A DNA stretch of 32,412 nt, taken from assembly GCA_020352555.1 (NCBI GenBank), contig CP070680.1:1447946-1480357 (forward strand). Reading direction: 5' to 3'. The position numbers were made by a program, and so were the translations under genes. This DNA is from Caldifarciminota bacterium. GTDB lineage: Bacteria; Hydrothermota; Tepidihabitantia; Tepidihabitantales; Tepidihabitantaceae. This document shows positions 1 through 6,849 of this stretch, piece after piece (within the stretch, counting starts at the first letter, position 1; each line of letters opens with the position of its first letter). The notes below the pieces were generated by a model that saw only the letters and a program-made list of their open reading frames with translations, did no database searches and had not been told where the DNA came from.

Positions 1-155
1 AGACAGCGTCACCGGCCCGGACCGGGCAGGACTCGTCTGCGACATGCATGACCCCGCTGCCCTGGACCAGATAGTAGACTTCGGCCTGGGCAAGTTTGTG
101 AGGCTTTGACTTCGCGCCCGGTTCGAGTCTGGCCAGGGCGAGCGAGTAGCGGATG
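1..155. repeat. Direct repeat, copy 1 (cupin gene segment)
   Basis: Positions 1-155 match 1941-2095 at a constant offset of 1940 with only two visible mismatches (134 C versus 2074 A; 143 C versus 2083 T). Identity stops abruptly after 155/2095. The copy begins at the first base of the window, so its full length cannot be known. Confidence 0.95.
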
Positions 156-200
156 GCAGCAAAGTCTCTTGCCCGGAGCAATGGGAACGCCGAGCCCGTC
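1..200 (-). CDS. Partial second cupin gene copy, C-terminus off the window
   Basis: Read on the minus strand in the cupin frame, 1-155 encodes the same cupin core as 1941-2095. Just upstream the DNA diverges but the protein stays related: LRARDFAAIRYSL here against LHPARDSADIRYSL in the intact gene. So this is a paralogous cupin reading frame, not only a copied fragment. The 3' end lies beyond position 1. Upstream of about 200 the frame stays open but I cannot recognise the sequence or find a start codon, so the N-terminus is undetermined. Whether the gene is functional cannot be decided from the window. Confidence 0.45.
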
Positions 201-494
201 CAGAAACTCCACTCGCACGCTGGCAGACCACGACCGTTGGGCCTGACACATCTGAACGACGCTGTCCTGATAGCGAGTCGCGGCTGGCCAGTTCTCGGAC
301 AAGCCCGGCCAACCGTCTTCTGAGCGATGTCAGAAGAAAGGGGACACATCGCTAAGAGCCAACCGCTGTCAAGACAAGTGTCCAGAGACGCCTTGCGGCC
401 CAGCGGCCTGTCGGTGCAGTGGAAACAGGCAACTGGGATAACGGGTACGCAACAGCTGAGACGCTTGCCGCCATTCAACCGTGGCACAGACCGC

Positions 495-522
495 TTGACA
501 CCCTAGCCAGGCACAATATCTT
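495..522 (+). promoter_or_regulatory. Sigma-70-like promoter, leaderless
   Basis: A perfect TTGACA at 495-500 is followed after 16 nt by TATCTT at 517-522. Only six bases separate the -10 box from the ATG at 529, so transcription would begin at or next to the start codon. The preceding stretch 200-494 has no gene or other structure that I can support. Confidence 0.6.
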
Positions 523-528
523 GGCCGC

Positions 529-759
529 ATGAGCAGGGCTGACGCCAGACCACAGACCATCTTCGCCAAGACGCAGGGGGATTGTCATTTCTGCGGCAAC
601 AGGCTGAGACTCCGGATGCCCGGGAAATACGGTGGAGTGATGCCGAGCGCGTGGGTCATCCAGCGCAAGCGAGGCAGGAAGGACGACATCGCGAAGCATC
701 GAAAGGCACTGAACTGGTGCATGCCCTCGACGCGATGTGAGAGCCCGCAGGCAGAGTAG
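529..759 (+). CDS. Small degenerate HNH/zinc-finger-like protein
   Basis: A 76-residue basic protein. It contains CHFCG near residue 19 and ends in a segment (KRGRKDDIAKHRKALNWC) that resembles the middle and second half of small single-domain HNH nucleases, in which CxxC, then W-x-x-D-H, then a GG-K-D-D segment and C-x-x-C are usual. The expected Asp-His after AWVI and the first Cys of the second pair are missing, so a catalytic nuclease is doubtful. The start is supported by a promoter whose -10 box ends six bases upstream. The stop (TAG, 757-759) is followed immediately and in the same frame by the GTG of the DUF3800 gene. The HNH relationship is inferred from pattern only; the protein could be a remnant. 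Confidence 0.5.
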   Translation: MSRADARPQTIFAKTQGDCHFCGNRLRLRMPGKYGGVMPSAWVIQRKRGRKDDIAKHRKALNWCMPSTRCESPQAE

Positions 760-1542
760 GTGAGACTTCCCTCTGACTCAACCGCGTACTACTTCGTCGA
801 CGAAGCCGGGGATCCGGTCTTCTTCAACAAGCGCGGTGAGTGCATTGTCGGCAGGCCCGGCTGCAGCAAGGTGTTGGTACTGGGCTTCATCTCAGCCCCG
901 CGCCCAGGCGAGATCCGCAAGGCGCTGGCTGAGCTTCGGGGCGTTGTTCTCAAGGACCCGTACTTGATGGGTATTCCGTCCCTGGAGAAAACCGCCAGAG
1001 CCTTCCACTCAAAGGACGACGTTCCCGAGGTCAGGGAGCGGGTCTTCAGGCTGCTGTCCGGGCTTGATTTCTCGTCTGAACTAGTTGTAGCCCGCAAGAT
1101 ACTGCCGTTGTTCCGCAAACGCCACGACAGCAGCGAAGGACACTTCTACGACGACATCGTATCCAAGCTCTTCGAACATCGGCTCCACCTGTGTCAGCGG
1201 AACGTCGTGTACTTCGCCAAGCGGGGTTCAGCGGCAAGACAGCAGCCGCTGGAGCGCGCAATTGCGCGGTCGGTGGCGAGGTTCGAGGCGCGGTGGAAGA
1301 CCAAAGTCGAGACCACCACGCGGGTCTTGGTCCAGCGTCCGATGGAGGAGCCGTGTCTGCAGGTGACTGACTACGTCAACTGGGCGGTGTATCGTGCCTA
1401 CACCAGCAAGGAAATGCGTTTCTTCAATGTGATACGCGACCGAGTGCGGTTGTTGTGCGACGTGTACGATACGGATAGGTACCCTGACAACTACTATTCG
1501 CAACGGAACCCGTTCGACTTGAAAAAGGTGAGCCCTTTGTAG
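760..1542 (+). CDS. DUF3800-family protein, predicted RNase H-fold nuclease
   Basis: 260 residues. The N-terminus has the Y-Y-F-V-D-E-A-G-D-P signature of DUF3800 proteins, and the C-terminal part has the Q-V-T-D-Y-V-N-W-A segment that supplies a second conserved Asp. DUF3800 proteins are predicted RNase H-like nucleases often found in mobile or defence-rich regions; no biochemical role is established for this one. The start is the GTG directly abutting the TAG of the upstream small gene (TAG-GTG), with no good ribosome site, so translational coupling or reinitiation is likely. Both ORFs share a frame, so TAG read-through would give a single fusion of about 337 residues. The length is normal for the family and no frameshift is visible. 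Confidence 0.75.
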   Translation: MRLPSDSTAYYFVDEAGDPVFFNKRGECIVGRPGCSKVLVLGFISAPRPGEIRKALAELRGVVLKDPYLMGIPSLEKTARAFHSKDDVPEVRERVFRLLSGLDFSSELVVARKILPLFRKRHDSSEGHFYDDIVSKLFEHRLHLCQRNVVYFAKRGSAARQQPLERAIARSVARFEARWKTKVETTTRVLVQRPMEEPCLQVTDYVNWAVYRAYTSKEMRFFNVIRDRVRLLCDVYDTDRYPDNYYSQRNPFDLKKVSPL

Positions 1543-1776
1543 CTAGGGGACTGCTCCCGCACGGCATGGAGCCGGCTTTCACCAGCAAAGGGCTACAGTG
1601 CATTGTAGGACCGCCCAACGCGCTGTCAAGCAGAGAAGCGCATCTCGCAGCGGCGTTCCGATAGCTGGGACGACGGCCGCCTTCCACTTGCCGCAACTGA
1701 CGTCTTGGCGCCTCCCCGGAGCCGTTGACATCCGCTGGGTTTTGGGCGTGCCGCATGCAGTAATGCAGGTAGGCGT

Positions 1777-1809
1777 AGTGTCCCGTACCAAAACGGGCGG
1801 GCGGACACT
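1777..1809. terminator. Possible bidirectional hairpin between convergent genes
   Basis: AGTGTCC (1777-1783) and GGACACT (1803-1809) are perfect 7-bp arms, with an alternative inner pairing CCCGT/ACGGG (1782-1786, 1793-1797). It lies between the DUF3800 gene and the oppositely oriented cupin gene. There is no clear T-run. The remaining bases of 1543-1824 show no gene. Confidence 0.35.
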
Positions 1810-1824
1810 CTCGGTTTGATTGAG

Positions 1825-2337
1825 CTAGCCGGAGACCAGGTCCTCGGCCTCAGGGGTCCAGGGAGGGTCGACGATGCAGGCGAACTCAATCGGCTCGGTG
1901 CCGTTGTTGTCGAGCCACTGGACAGCTCCAGGCGGGATGTAGACAGCGTCACCGGCCCGGACCGGGCAGGACTCGTCTGCGACATGCATGACCCCGCTGC
2001 CCTGGACCAGATAGTAGACTTCGGCCTGGGCAAGTTTGTGAGGCTTTGACTTCGCGCCCGGTTCGAGTCTGGCAAGGGCGAGTGAGTAGCGGATGTCGGC
2101 AGAGTCACGGGCCGGGTGAAGCAACTCGCGCAAGCGCGTGTTGTCAGCAGCAGTGATTTCAGGGCAGTCTGCGAGGTGCTTGACCAGCAAAGCGGTGCTA
2201 GTTGGGTCTGCGTCGGCTACGGGCGGCGCCGGACAAGCGGGTACAGTGAGCCGTAGGACTGCACATCGAGCCGCACAACCGGCACCTACCTTCGGTAGCG
2301 CGTCGCACTCATTCCCCTGAGCTGCACAGTGAGCCAT
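1825..2337 (-). CDS. Small cupin-domain protein
   Basis: The C-terminal ~110 residues are a single cupin: a strand with LEPGAKSKPHKLAQAEVYY (His and Glu of motif 1), the VQGSG turn, the D-x-V-x-I-P-P-G segment and a final strand before PPWTPEAEDL. Cupins of this size usually bind one metal and act as sugar or mannose-6-phosphate isomerase-like or regulatory proteins; no specific substrate can be read. The first ~45 residues from the ATG at 2337 are Cys/Ala/Pro-rich and unlike a cupin, and no ribosome site is seen, so the true start may be internal (for example TTG near LLVKHLADC). The central segment is duplicated at the left window edge. Confidence 0.7.
   Translation of the reverse strand: MAHCAAQGNECDALPKVGAGCAARCAVLRLTVPACPAPPVADADPTSTALLVKHLADCPEITAADNTRLRELLHPARDSADIRYSLALARLEPGAKSKPHKLAQAEVYYLVQGSGVMHVADESCPVRAGDAVYIPPGAVQWLDNNGTEPIEFACIVDPPWTPEAEDLVSG
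1941..2095. repeat. Direct repeat, copy 2 (inside the cupin gene)
   Basis: Second copy of the 155-bp repeat found at 1-155, in the same orientation. It covers the central part of the cupin gene on the minus strand, including the metal-site strand and the glycine-rich turn. Confidence 0.95.
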
Positions 2338-2452
2338 CCGATGGCACCCGCGAGGACGCAGAGCCCTGTTTGTACCTCACTGGAACCCTTGGACCCTGGC
2401 TCTGCGCTCCTGGCGCAGGTGCCGTCCGACGGCTCAACCCTGGGACCCTTTC

Positions 2453-3979
2453 CTACGACTCCAGCCGGCCGACTTCCTTCTCGACCGCGTCGAGCAGCTC
2501 GCCGGAGCGGACGACTTCGGTCAGGTTGTTGATGTCGTACTGGACCGGCCGGTCGTCGTCCATCTTCTCGACGTGCTTGCGGATGACGTCGTAGGCGGGC
2601 TGGGTGCCTTTGCCCAGTTTGAGCGGCTTGCGGAACTCGACCGCCTGGGCTCCGGCCATCAGCTCGATGGCGACCACGGCCCAGGCGTTCTCGATAATCT
2701 GGTTGGTCTTGAGCGCAGCGGTGAAGGACATCGAGACGAAGTCTTCCTGGTCTGCAGCAGCAGGTATCGAGCCGACCGAAGCCGGGGCAGAGAGGATGCG
2801 GTTCTCGCACAGCATCATGCCCTGGGTGTACTGGGTCAGCATCAGGCCGGACATCATGCCCGCGCCCTTGGTCAGGAAAGCCGGCAGGCCGCAGGAGAGG
2901 TGGCGGTTCATCAGCCGGTTGGTGCGGCGCTCGGACAGGACGCCGATCATGGTTATCGCCGAGCCGATGGTGTCGAGCGACATGCCGAGCGGCGTGCCCT
3001 GGAAGTTGGCGCCGGTCAGGTAGGCCTTGTCCTCGGGGAAGAAGATGGGGTTGTCGCCGACCCCGTTGAGCTCGATATGGAACATCTGGCGCGCCCATTT
3101 GAGCGAGTCCTTGGCCGCACCGACCACCTGGGGCGTGGAGCGCAGGCTGTAGGCGTCCTGGACCTTTTTGCCCGGCTGCTTGAGCATCTCCGAACCTTCG
3201 ACCAGTCTGCGGACGTTGGCGGCACATGATACCGCGCCCGGGTAGCCGCGGGCTTTGTGGATCCGCTCGTCGTAGGCGGCCATGTTGGCGTTGACCACCT
3301 CGAGGGTGATGCCGACCGCGACCTCTGAGGTCCGGAAGAACCGGTCGGCGTCGTAGAGCAGCAGCGCGCCGTACCCGGCGGTCATGTTCGAGCCGTTGAT
3401 GGTGGCCAGGCCGTCGCGGGCCTCGAACTCGATGGTTTCGATGCCGGCGGCAGCCATCGCCTTGTCGCCGGGCATGCGCTTGCCCTGGTAGAAGGCCTCG
3501 CCTTCGCCCAGCAGCACGATCGCCATCTGGCTCATCGGCGACAAATCGCCGCAGGCACCGACCGAACCCTTGTCGAACACGACCGGGGTCACGCCTTTGT
3601 TGAGCATTTCGACCATGGTCTCGACGACTTTGAGCCTGATGCCGGAGTTGCCCAGGCCCAGGATGTTGATGCGGGAGCAGATCGCGGCGCGGACGACCTC
3701 GTTCGGCAGCGGCTTGCCGCAGCCGGCCGAGTGGCTGTAGACGAGGAAGCGCTGGAACTGCTTGAGCTGGTCGGGCGACAGCACCAACTCGGACAGCTCG
3801 CCGATGCCGGTGGTGATGCCGTACATGACCGCGCGCTCGGCCACTTTCTCCTCGACGAAACTGCGGCAGTTCTCGATCCGCTCCTTCGCCGCCGTTGCGA
3901 GTTCGACCTTCTCGCCGTCGCGCGCGACGCGAAGCAGGTCCTCGATTTGAAGATTCTTGCCGTCCAGTACTACCGCCAT
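2453..3979 (-). CDS. hutH: MIO-type aromatic amino acid ammonia-lyase, histidine ammonia-lyase-like
   Basis: 508 residues, the normal length for HAL. It would catalyse non-oxidative deamination of histidine to urocanate in the cytoplasm. Landmarks align with bacterial HAL numbering: Tyr53 in YGITTGIG, His83 in SHSAG, the MIO-forming tripeptide at 142-144, the NGSNM segment, and QED near residue 410. The tripeptide is Ala-Cys-Gly (Cys codon TGC at 3553-3551) instead of the usual Ala-Ser-Gly. MIO can in principle form from cysteine, and a laboratory Ser-to-Cys variant of the Pseudomonas enzyme is reported to be active. The usual QEDH is QEDF here, so another aromatic substrate or an aminomutase role is possible. 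The start has a good site (GGAGGT, 5 nt before ATG). No other hut gene is nearby; the Mut7-C gene lies 57 bp upstream on the same strand. Confidence 0.88.
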   Translation of the reverse strand: MAVVLDGKNLQIEDLLRVARDGEKVELATAAKERIENCRSFVEEKVAERAVMYGITTGIGELSELVLSPDQLKQFQRFLVYSHSAGCGKPLPNEVVRAAICSRINILGLGNSGIRLKVVETMVEMLNKGVTPVVFDKGSVGACGDLSPMSQMAIVLLGEGEAFYQGKRMPGDKAMAAAGIETIEFEARDGLATINGSNMTAGYGALLLYDADRFFRTSEVAVGITLEVVNANMAAYDERIHKARGYPGAVSCAANVRRLVEGSEMLKQPGKKVQDAYSLRSTPQVVGAAKDSLKWARQMFHIELNGVGDNPIFFPEDKAYLTGANFQGTPLGMSLDTIGSAITMIGVLSERRTNRLMNRHLSCGLPAFLTKGAGMMSGLMLTQYTQGMMLCENRILSAPASVGSIPAAADQEDFVSMSFTAALKTNQIIENAWAVVAIELMAGAQAVEFRKPLKLGKGTQPAYDVIRKHVEKMDDDRPVQYDINNLTEVVRSGELLDAVEKEVGRLES

Positions 3980-4036
3980 TCTCTTACCTCCGTTAGTGGC
4001 AATTCACTGCTGCCGGGCAAAGTTTTCCCGAGGGGT

Positions 4037-4720
4037 TCAGGTCTTTTTCGGGCTGTCAGGCTTCCTGCGGGGCCGGCGCCGCCTGGTTCTGCCTCGACGC
4101 TGTCGAGCAGGCTTGGACCCGCCGGACCCGGGCTTCTTCTCCTGCTCTGGCCCGGGCTTGCCGCTTTCGGTCGCTGCCGGCTTGGGCTGGGGCTTGCGCT
4201 GTGCCTTGGGCTCGGGCTGGCGTTTCGGCTGAACCCGCTGCTGCACCATGTTGTTCTTGTGGCTGCCAGGCCAGTAGACCCTTTTGCACTGCGGGCAGCG
4301 CCGGAAGTCGTGGTGGATCTGGTAGATGAAGAAAGGCACCGACGGTCGCGCCTGGTCCCGCGTAATCTTCTCAAGCTGGCTGTTGCATTTGATGCACCGG
4401 GAGAACGCCTTTCCCTCCTTGGTGCCGGCGTCGATGAGCTCCTGAATCTTCATTTGCCTGCCGACCTCGGCCATCTGCTCGCGGAGATCGGTAGCCTGGA
4501 TGAACAGGACCCCCTGCATGTCCCGCAACCGGGTGTTGCGGGTGACCAGAGTCCGGCCCCGGCCGCGGGCGCGGCGATAGGCGCGCATCCCGCTCATGCC
4601 CCGCGAGTAGTCGACGTCAAGGCCCAGTATCCTGAGTTCGCGGCTCAGCTTGCCCAGCATCGAGTCGCAGGAGAGTCTCGGAGCCGCCGGGGCGCTGTCT
4701 GGGGACGGACTGTCAGGCAC
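4037..4720 (-). CDS. Mut7-C RNase domain protein with basic Pro/Lys/Arg tail
   Basis: 227 residues. Residues ~15-165 match the Mut7-C (DUF82) family, a PIN-like predicted RNase with a C-terminal zinc ribbon: CDSMLGKLSRELRILGLDVDY at the start, TLVTRNTRLRD in the middle, then CIKCN and CPQCKRVYWPGSH as the two metal-binding pairs. After residue ~165 comes a ~60-residue low-complexity tail rich in Lys, Arg, Pro and Gln, ending RRGRTRRRRPRRK, probably disordered and nucleic-acid binding. The GTG start at 4720 is supported by a promoter placed six bases upstream, predicting a leaderless mRNA. hutH follows 57 bp downstream and may be co-transcribed, although it has its own strong ribosome site. 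The biological role of Mut7-C proteins is not established. Confidence 0.82.
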   Translation of the reverse strand: MPDSPSPDSAPAAPRLSCDSMLGKLSRELRILGLDVDYSRGMSGMRAYRRARGRGRTLVTRNTRLRDMQGVLFIQATDLREQMAEVGRQMKIQELIDAGTKEGKAFSRCIKCNSQLEKITRDQARPSVPFFIYQIHHDFRRCPQCKRVYWPGSHKNNMVQQRVQPKRQPEPKAQRKPQPKPAATESGKPGPEQEKKPGSGGSKPARQRRGRTRRRRPRRKPDSPKKT

Positions 4721-4726
4721 GGCAAG

Positions 4727-4754
4727 AATCTAGCGGATTCGGTCCTCAAATCAA
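4727..4754 (-). promoter_or_regulatory. Promoter of the Mut7-C gene, leaderless
   Basis: On the minus strand TTGATT (4754-4749), 16-nt spacer, TAGATT (4732-4727), then six bases to the GTG at 4720. No Shine-Dalgarno sequence can fit between the expected start of transcription and the start codon. Confidence 0.6.
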
Positions 4755-4783
4755 GACGGGCTATCGGACAGGCGTTGCGCTGC

Positions 4784-4812
4784 TTGACGCCGAGCCGGTA
4801 TGGCGGTACTTT
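4784..4812 (+). promoter_or_regulatory. Promoter of the lipoprotein/bactofilin operon
   Basis: TTGACG at 4784-4789, 17-nt spacer, TACTTT at 4807-4812. It leaves a leader of about 50 nt that carries the GGGAGG ribosome site at 4860-4865. It is divergent from the Mut7-C promoter 30 bp away. Confidence 0.5.
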
Positions 4813-4870
4813 GTGTTCGGGAAGCGAGGCGAAGACAAGCCAGGTCGGGAACAGATAACCGGGAGGAACC

Positions 4871-5347
4871 GTGAGGAAGAAGCTTCTGATCGTGCTGCTG
4901 CTCGGAATGGTCGTGCTGGCGCTGTCGTGCGCGCCGGGCAACGAGCGCTGGTCGGTCGACAACCGTGCGAACTTCTGGGCCGGGCTGTGGCACGGCCTGA
5001 TCATCATCGTCACTTTCGTCGTCAGCTGGTTCACCAGCGAAGTCGGGATCTACGAGGCAAACAACGTCGGTTTCGGATACAACATCGGGTTCATTCTGGG
5101 CTGCATGATAGCGCTCGGCGGCGGCGTCAGGTCAGCCACCCGCCGGAAGCGCAAGCGGAAGGTGGTGTGCAAGAGCCCGGACATGGACCGGCTCGGCAGC
5201 CGCATCGAGTCCGGTGTCCGCGAAGGCATCAAGGCTGCGGCGTCCGCTGTCCAGGAATCCGGGGGCTACGACTGGGACGAACTGGGCCGCCGCATCGAGC
5301 AGCGCGTGAAAGAAGCGATGAAGGACCTGGACACCGACAAGGACTGA
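4871..5347 (+). CDS. Small membrane lipoprotein, conserved hypothetical
   Basis: 158 residues from a GTG start with GGGAGG 5-6 nt upstream. The N-terminus is a lipoprotein signal (MRKK, hydrophobic core, lipobox LALSC). Two membrane segments follow (GLIIIVTFVVSWF and YNIGFILGCMIALGGG), separated by an IYEANNVGFGYN loop. I recognise the NRANFWAGLWHGLI to YN-GF-LG pattern from uncharacterised small membrane proteins in several phyla; their function is unknown. The C-terminal half is cytoplasmic-like, basic, then amphipathic with charged heptads (residues ~105-155). The next gene starts 16 bp downstream, so the two form an operon and may act together at the envelope. Confidence 0.75.
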   Translation: MRKKLLIVLLLGMVVLALSCAPGNERWSVDNRANFWAGLWHGLIIIVTFVVSWFTSEVGIYEANNVGFGYNIGFILGCMIALGGGVRSATRRKRKRKVVCKSPDMDRLGSRIESGVREGIKAAASAVQESGGYDWDELGRRIEQRVKEAMKDLDTDKD

Positions 5348-5363
5348 CCAGGAAGGAGGAACG

Positions 5364-6599
5364 ATGAACCGGACAGGACACGGCTGCGCCGCGGCCGGCA
5401 TTCTGCTGCTGGCGGCGGTTTTCCTGCCGGCCGATGCGGCCAGGCTCGAAACCGGCGACAGCTTCAGGCTTCCGGCCGAGGAAGTGCAGGCCGGGGACCT
5501 TTACTACGGCGGCAACGCATTGCATGTCGACGGCATCGTCGAGGGCAGTGTTGTAGCCGGCGGCCAGACTGTGACGGTTGCCGGCACGGTGACCCGCAAC
5601 TTGTTCTTCGGCGCGCAGACGGTAGACGTGACCGGCACGGTACAGGGCGACATCGTCGGCGGCTGCATGAGCTTCTTTGCGACCGGTCCGGTCTGGGGAG
5701 CGGTGCGCGTCGCAGCAGGGTCGGTCACAATCGGCAGCAGGGTGGAGCAGGACGTGCTGGCCGGGTGCCGGACCCTGTCGGTGCGGCGCGAAGCAGAGGT
5801 GAGGGGAGACGTCATCGCCGGATGCGGGACCATGGAGATCGACGGGACGGTCCGGGGCGACATCCGGGCCGGCGCAGAGGAAATAATCGTTTCCGGGACC
5901 GTCGACGGGGACATGGTTGTGACGGTCGGTGAAAAGCTGGTGCTGACCGAAGATGCACGGGTGTTCGGGAGCGTCCGCTACTGGGCGGAGAAGGAACTCG
6001 ACCTCGGCAATCCGGACGCGGTGTTCGGCGACATCAGCTTCACAAAGCTGGAGGAGCGCGGAGAGCTGGCCGAGCTCAGGGACCTGCGACCGCGGCTCAA
6101 CCTGTTCACCATGTTCCTGCTGCCGTTCGCGATATTCTCGGTGCTCGGCGCACTCGCGGTCGGGTTCATACTGGTCGCGTTGTGGAAGCACGCGCTGACC
6201 CGGGCGCTGGACAGCGCGGCCGGGCGTTTCGGCCGCACCGTCGGATTCGGAGCGCTGGGCCTGTTTGCGGTGCCGGTCGCGATTCTGGTGTCCTTCGTGC
6301 TGATTGTGACGATACCGGCAGGGTTGATCATGACCCTGCTGTATCTGATCGCGCTCTACCTGGGCAAGATACTGGCCGGCATGTTCCTGGGACGGTGGCT
6401 GTTCCGGATTCTGGGCGGGAGTACCGCTTCGGTCCTGCCCGACCGCGGTCCGTCGATGTGGCTGACCGCACCGGTCGGCATCGTCCTGGCCTACGCATTG
6501 TGTGCGATTCCGTTCGTCGGCTGGGCGATATGGCTCTTCGGCCTGATGGTGGGCTTCGGCGTGATGCTTGAATTGCTGGCGATATCTCGGCGTCAGTGA
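5364..6599 (+). CDS. Bactofilin-like beta-helix protein with C-terminal membrane domain
   Basis: 411 residues; AAGGAGG lies just upstream of the ATG. Residues 1-25 are a signal peptide (cleavage near LPADA-A). Residues ~35-220 form a repetitive right-handed beta-helix like bactofilins (polymer-forming cytoskeletal domain), with recurring V-x-G-T-V-x-G-D/N-I/L turns, for example IDGTVRGDIRAG and VSGTVDGDMVV. Residues ~245-405 hold about five membrane helices. Bactofilins are normally cytoplasmic and soluble; this export signal plus membrane anchor places the beta-helix outside the inner membrane, as in the group usually annotated polymer-forming cytoskeletal protein with a membrane tail. A role as envelope scaffold is inference. 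The final ~18 codons are duplicated just downstream. Confidence 0.8.
   Translation: MNRTGHGCAAAGILLLAAVFLPADAARLETGDSFRLPAEEVQAGDLYYGGNALHVDGIVEGSVVAGGQTVTVAGTVTRNLFFGAQTVDVTGTVQGDIVGGCMSFFATGPVWGAVRVAAGSVTIGSRVEQDVLAGCRTLSVRREAEVRGDVIAGCGTMEIDGTVRGDIRAGAEEIIVSGTVDGDMVVTVGEKLVLTEDARVFGSVRYWAEKELDLGNPDAVFGDISFTKLEERGELAELRDLRPRLNLFTMFLLPFAIFSVLGALAVGFILVALWKHALTRALDSAAGRFGRTVGFGALGLFAVPVAILVSFVLIVTIPAGLIMTLLYLIALYLGKILAGMFLGRWLFRILGGSTASVLPDRGPSMWLTAPVGIVLAYALCAIPFVGWAIWLFGLMVGFGVMLELLAISRRQ
6538..6592. repeat. Tandem duplication, copy 1 (3' end of bactofilin-like gene)
   Basis: This 55-bp segment recurs at 6633-6687 with two mismatches. The 40 bp preceding each copy are also weakly alike, so the unit may be a 95-bp tandem duplication whose 5' part has decayed. 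Confidence 0.9.
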
Positions 6600-6632
6600 C
6601 CGCTCTTGCCACGACTGGGCCGGGCTCCGCCA

Positions 6633-6687
6633 TCGGCCTGATGGTCGGCTTCGGCGTGATACTTGAATTGCTGGCGATATCTCGGCG
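6633..6687. repeat. Tandem duplication, copy 2 (non-coding remnant)
   Basis: Second copy of the 3' end of the upstream gene, after its stop codon. It would encode GLMVGFGVILELLAISRRP then a stop, so it is a dead tail fragment. The rest of 6600-6815 shows no gene. Confidence 0.9.
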
Positions 6688-6815
6688 CCCATAGTCCTGC
6701 CCCGTTGACTCGGCCGCGCCATGCGGTCGGCATGGAGTCCGGTCGCGGAGCATGCCGGAGTCCGGGGCACGTCGAGGAGGCACAAGACGACCGTCCGGCG
6801 ACGCCCAAAGCGCTA

Positions 6816-6843
6816 TTGCGTTATCAGTCCGGCAGGATAGAAT
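6816..6843 (+). promoter_or_regulatory. Promoter of the TPR gene, leaderless
   Basis: TTGCGT at 6816-6821, 16-nt spacer, TAGAAT at 6838-6843, then six bases to the ATG at 6850. There is no ribosome site in front of the ATG. Confidence 0.55.
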
Positions 6844-6849
6844 TAGTCG

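Noticed and set aside
1598-1819. 73-codon plus-strand ORF between DUF3800 and cupin genes
   Set aside because: No ribosome site, promoter or recognisable composition; overlaps the intergenic hairpin.
5229-6785. 518-codon minus-strand ORF opposite the bactofilin-like gene
   Set aside because: Gln/Arg/Pro-rich shadow frame; the plus strand has signal peptide, beta-helix repeats and membrane helices.
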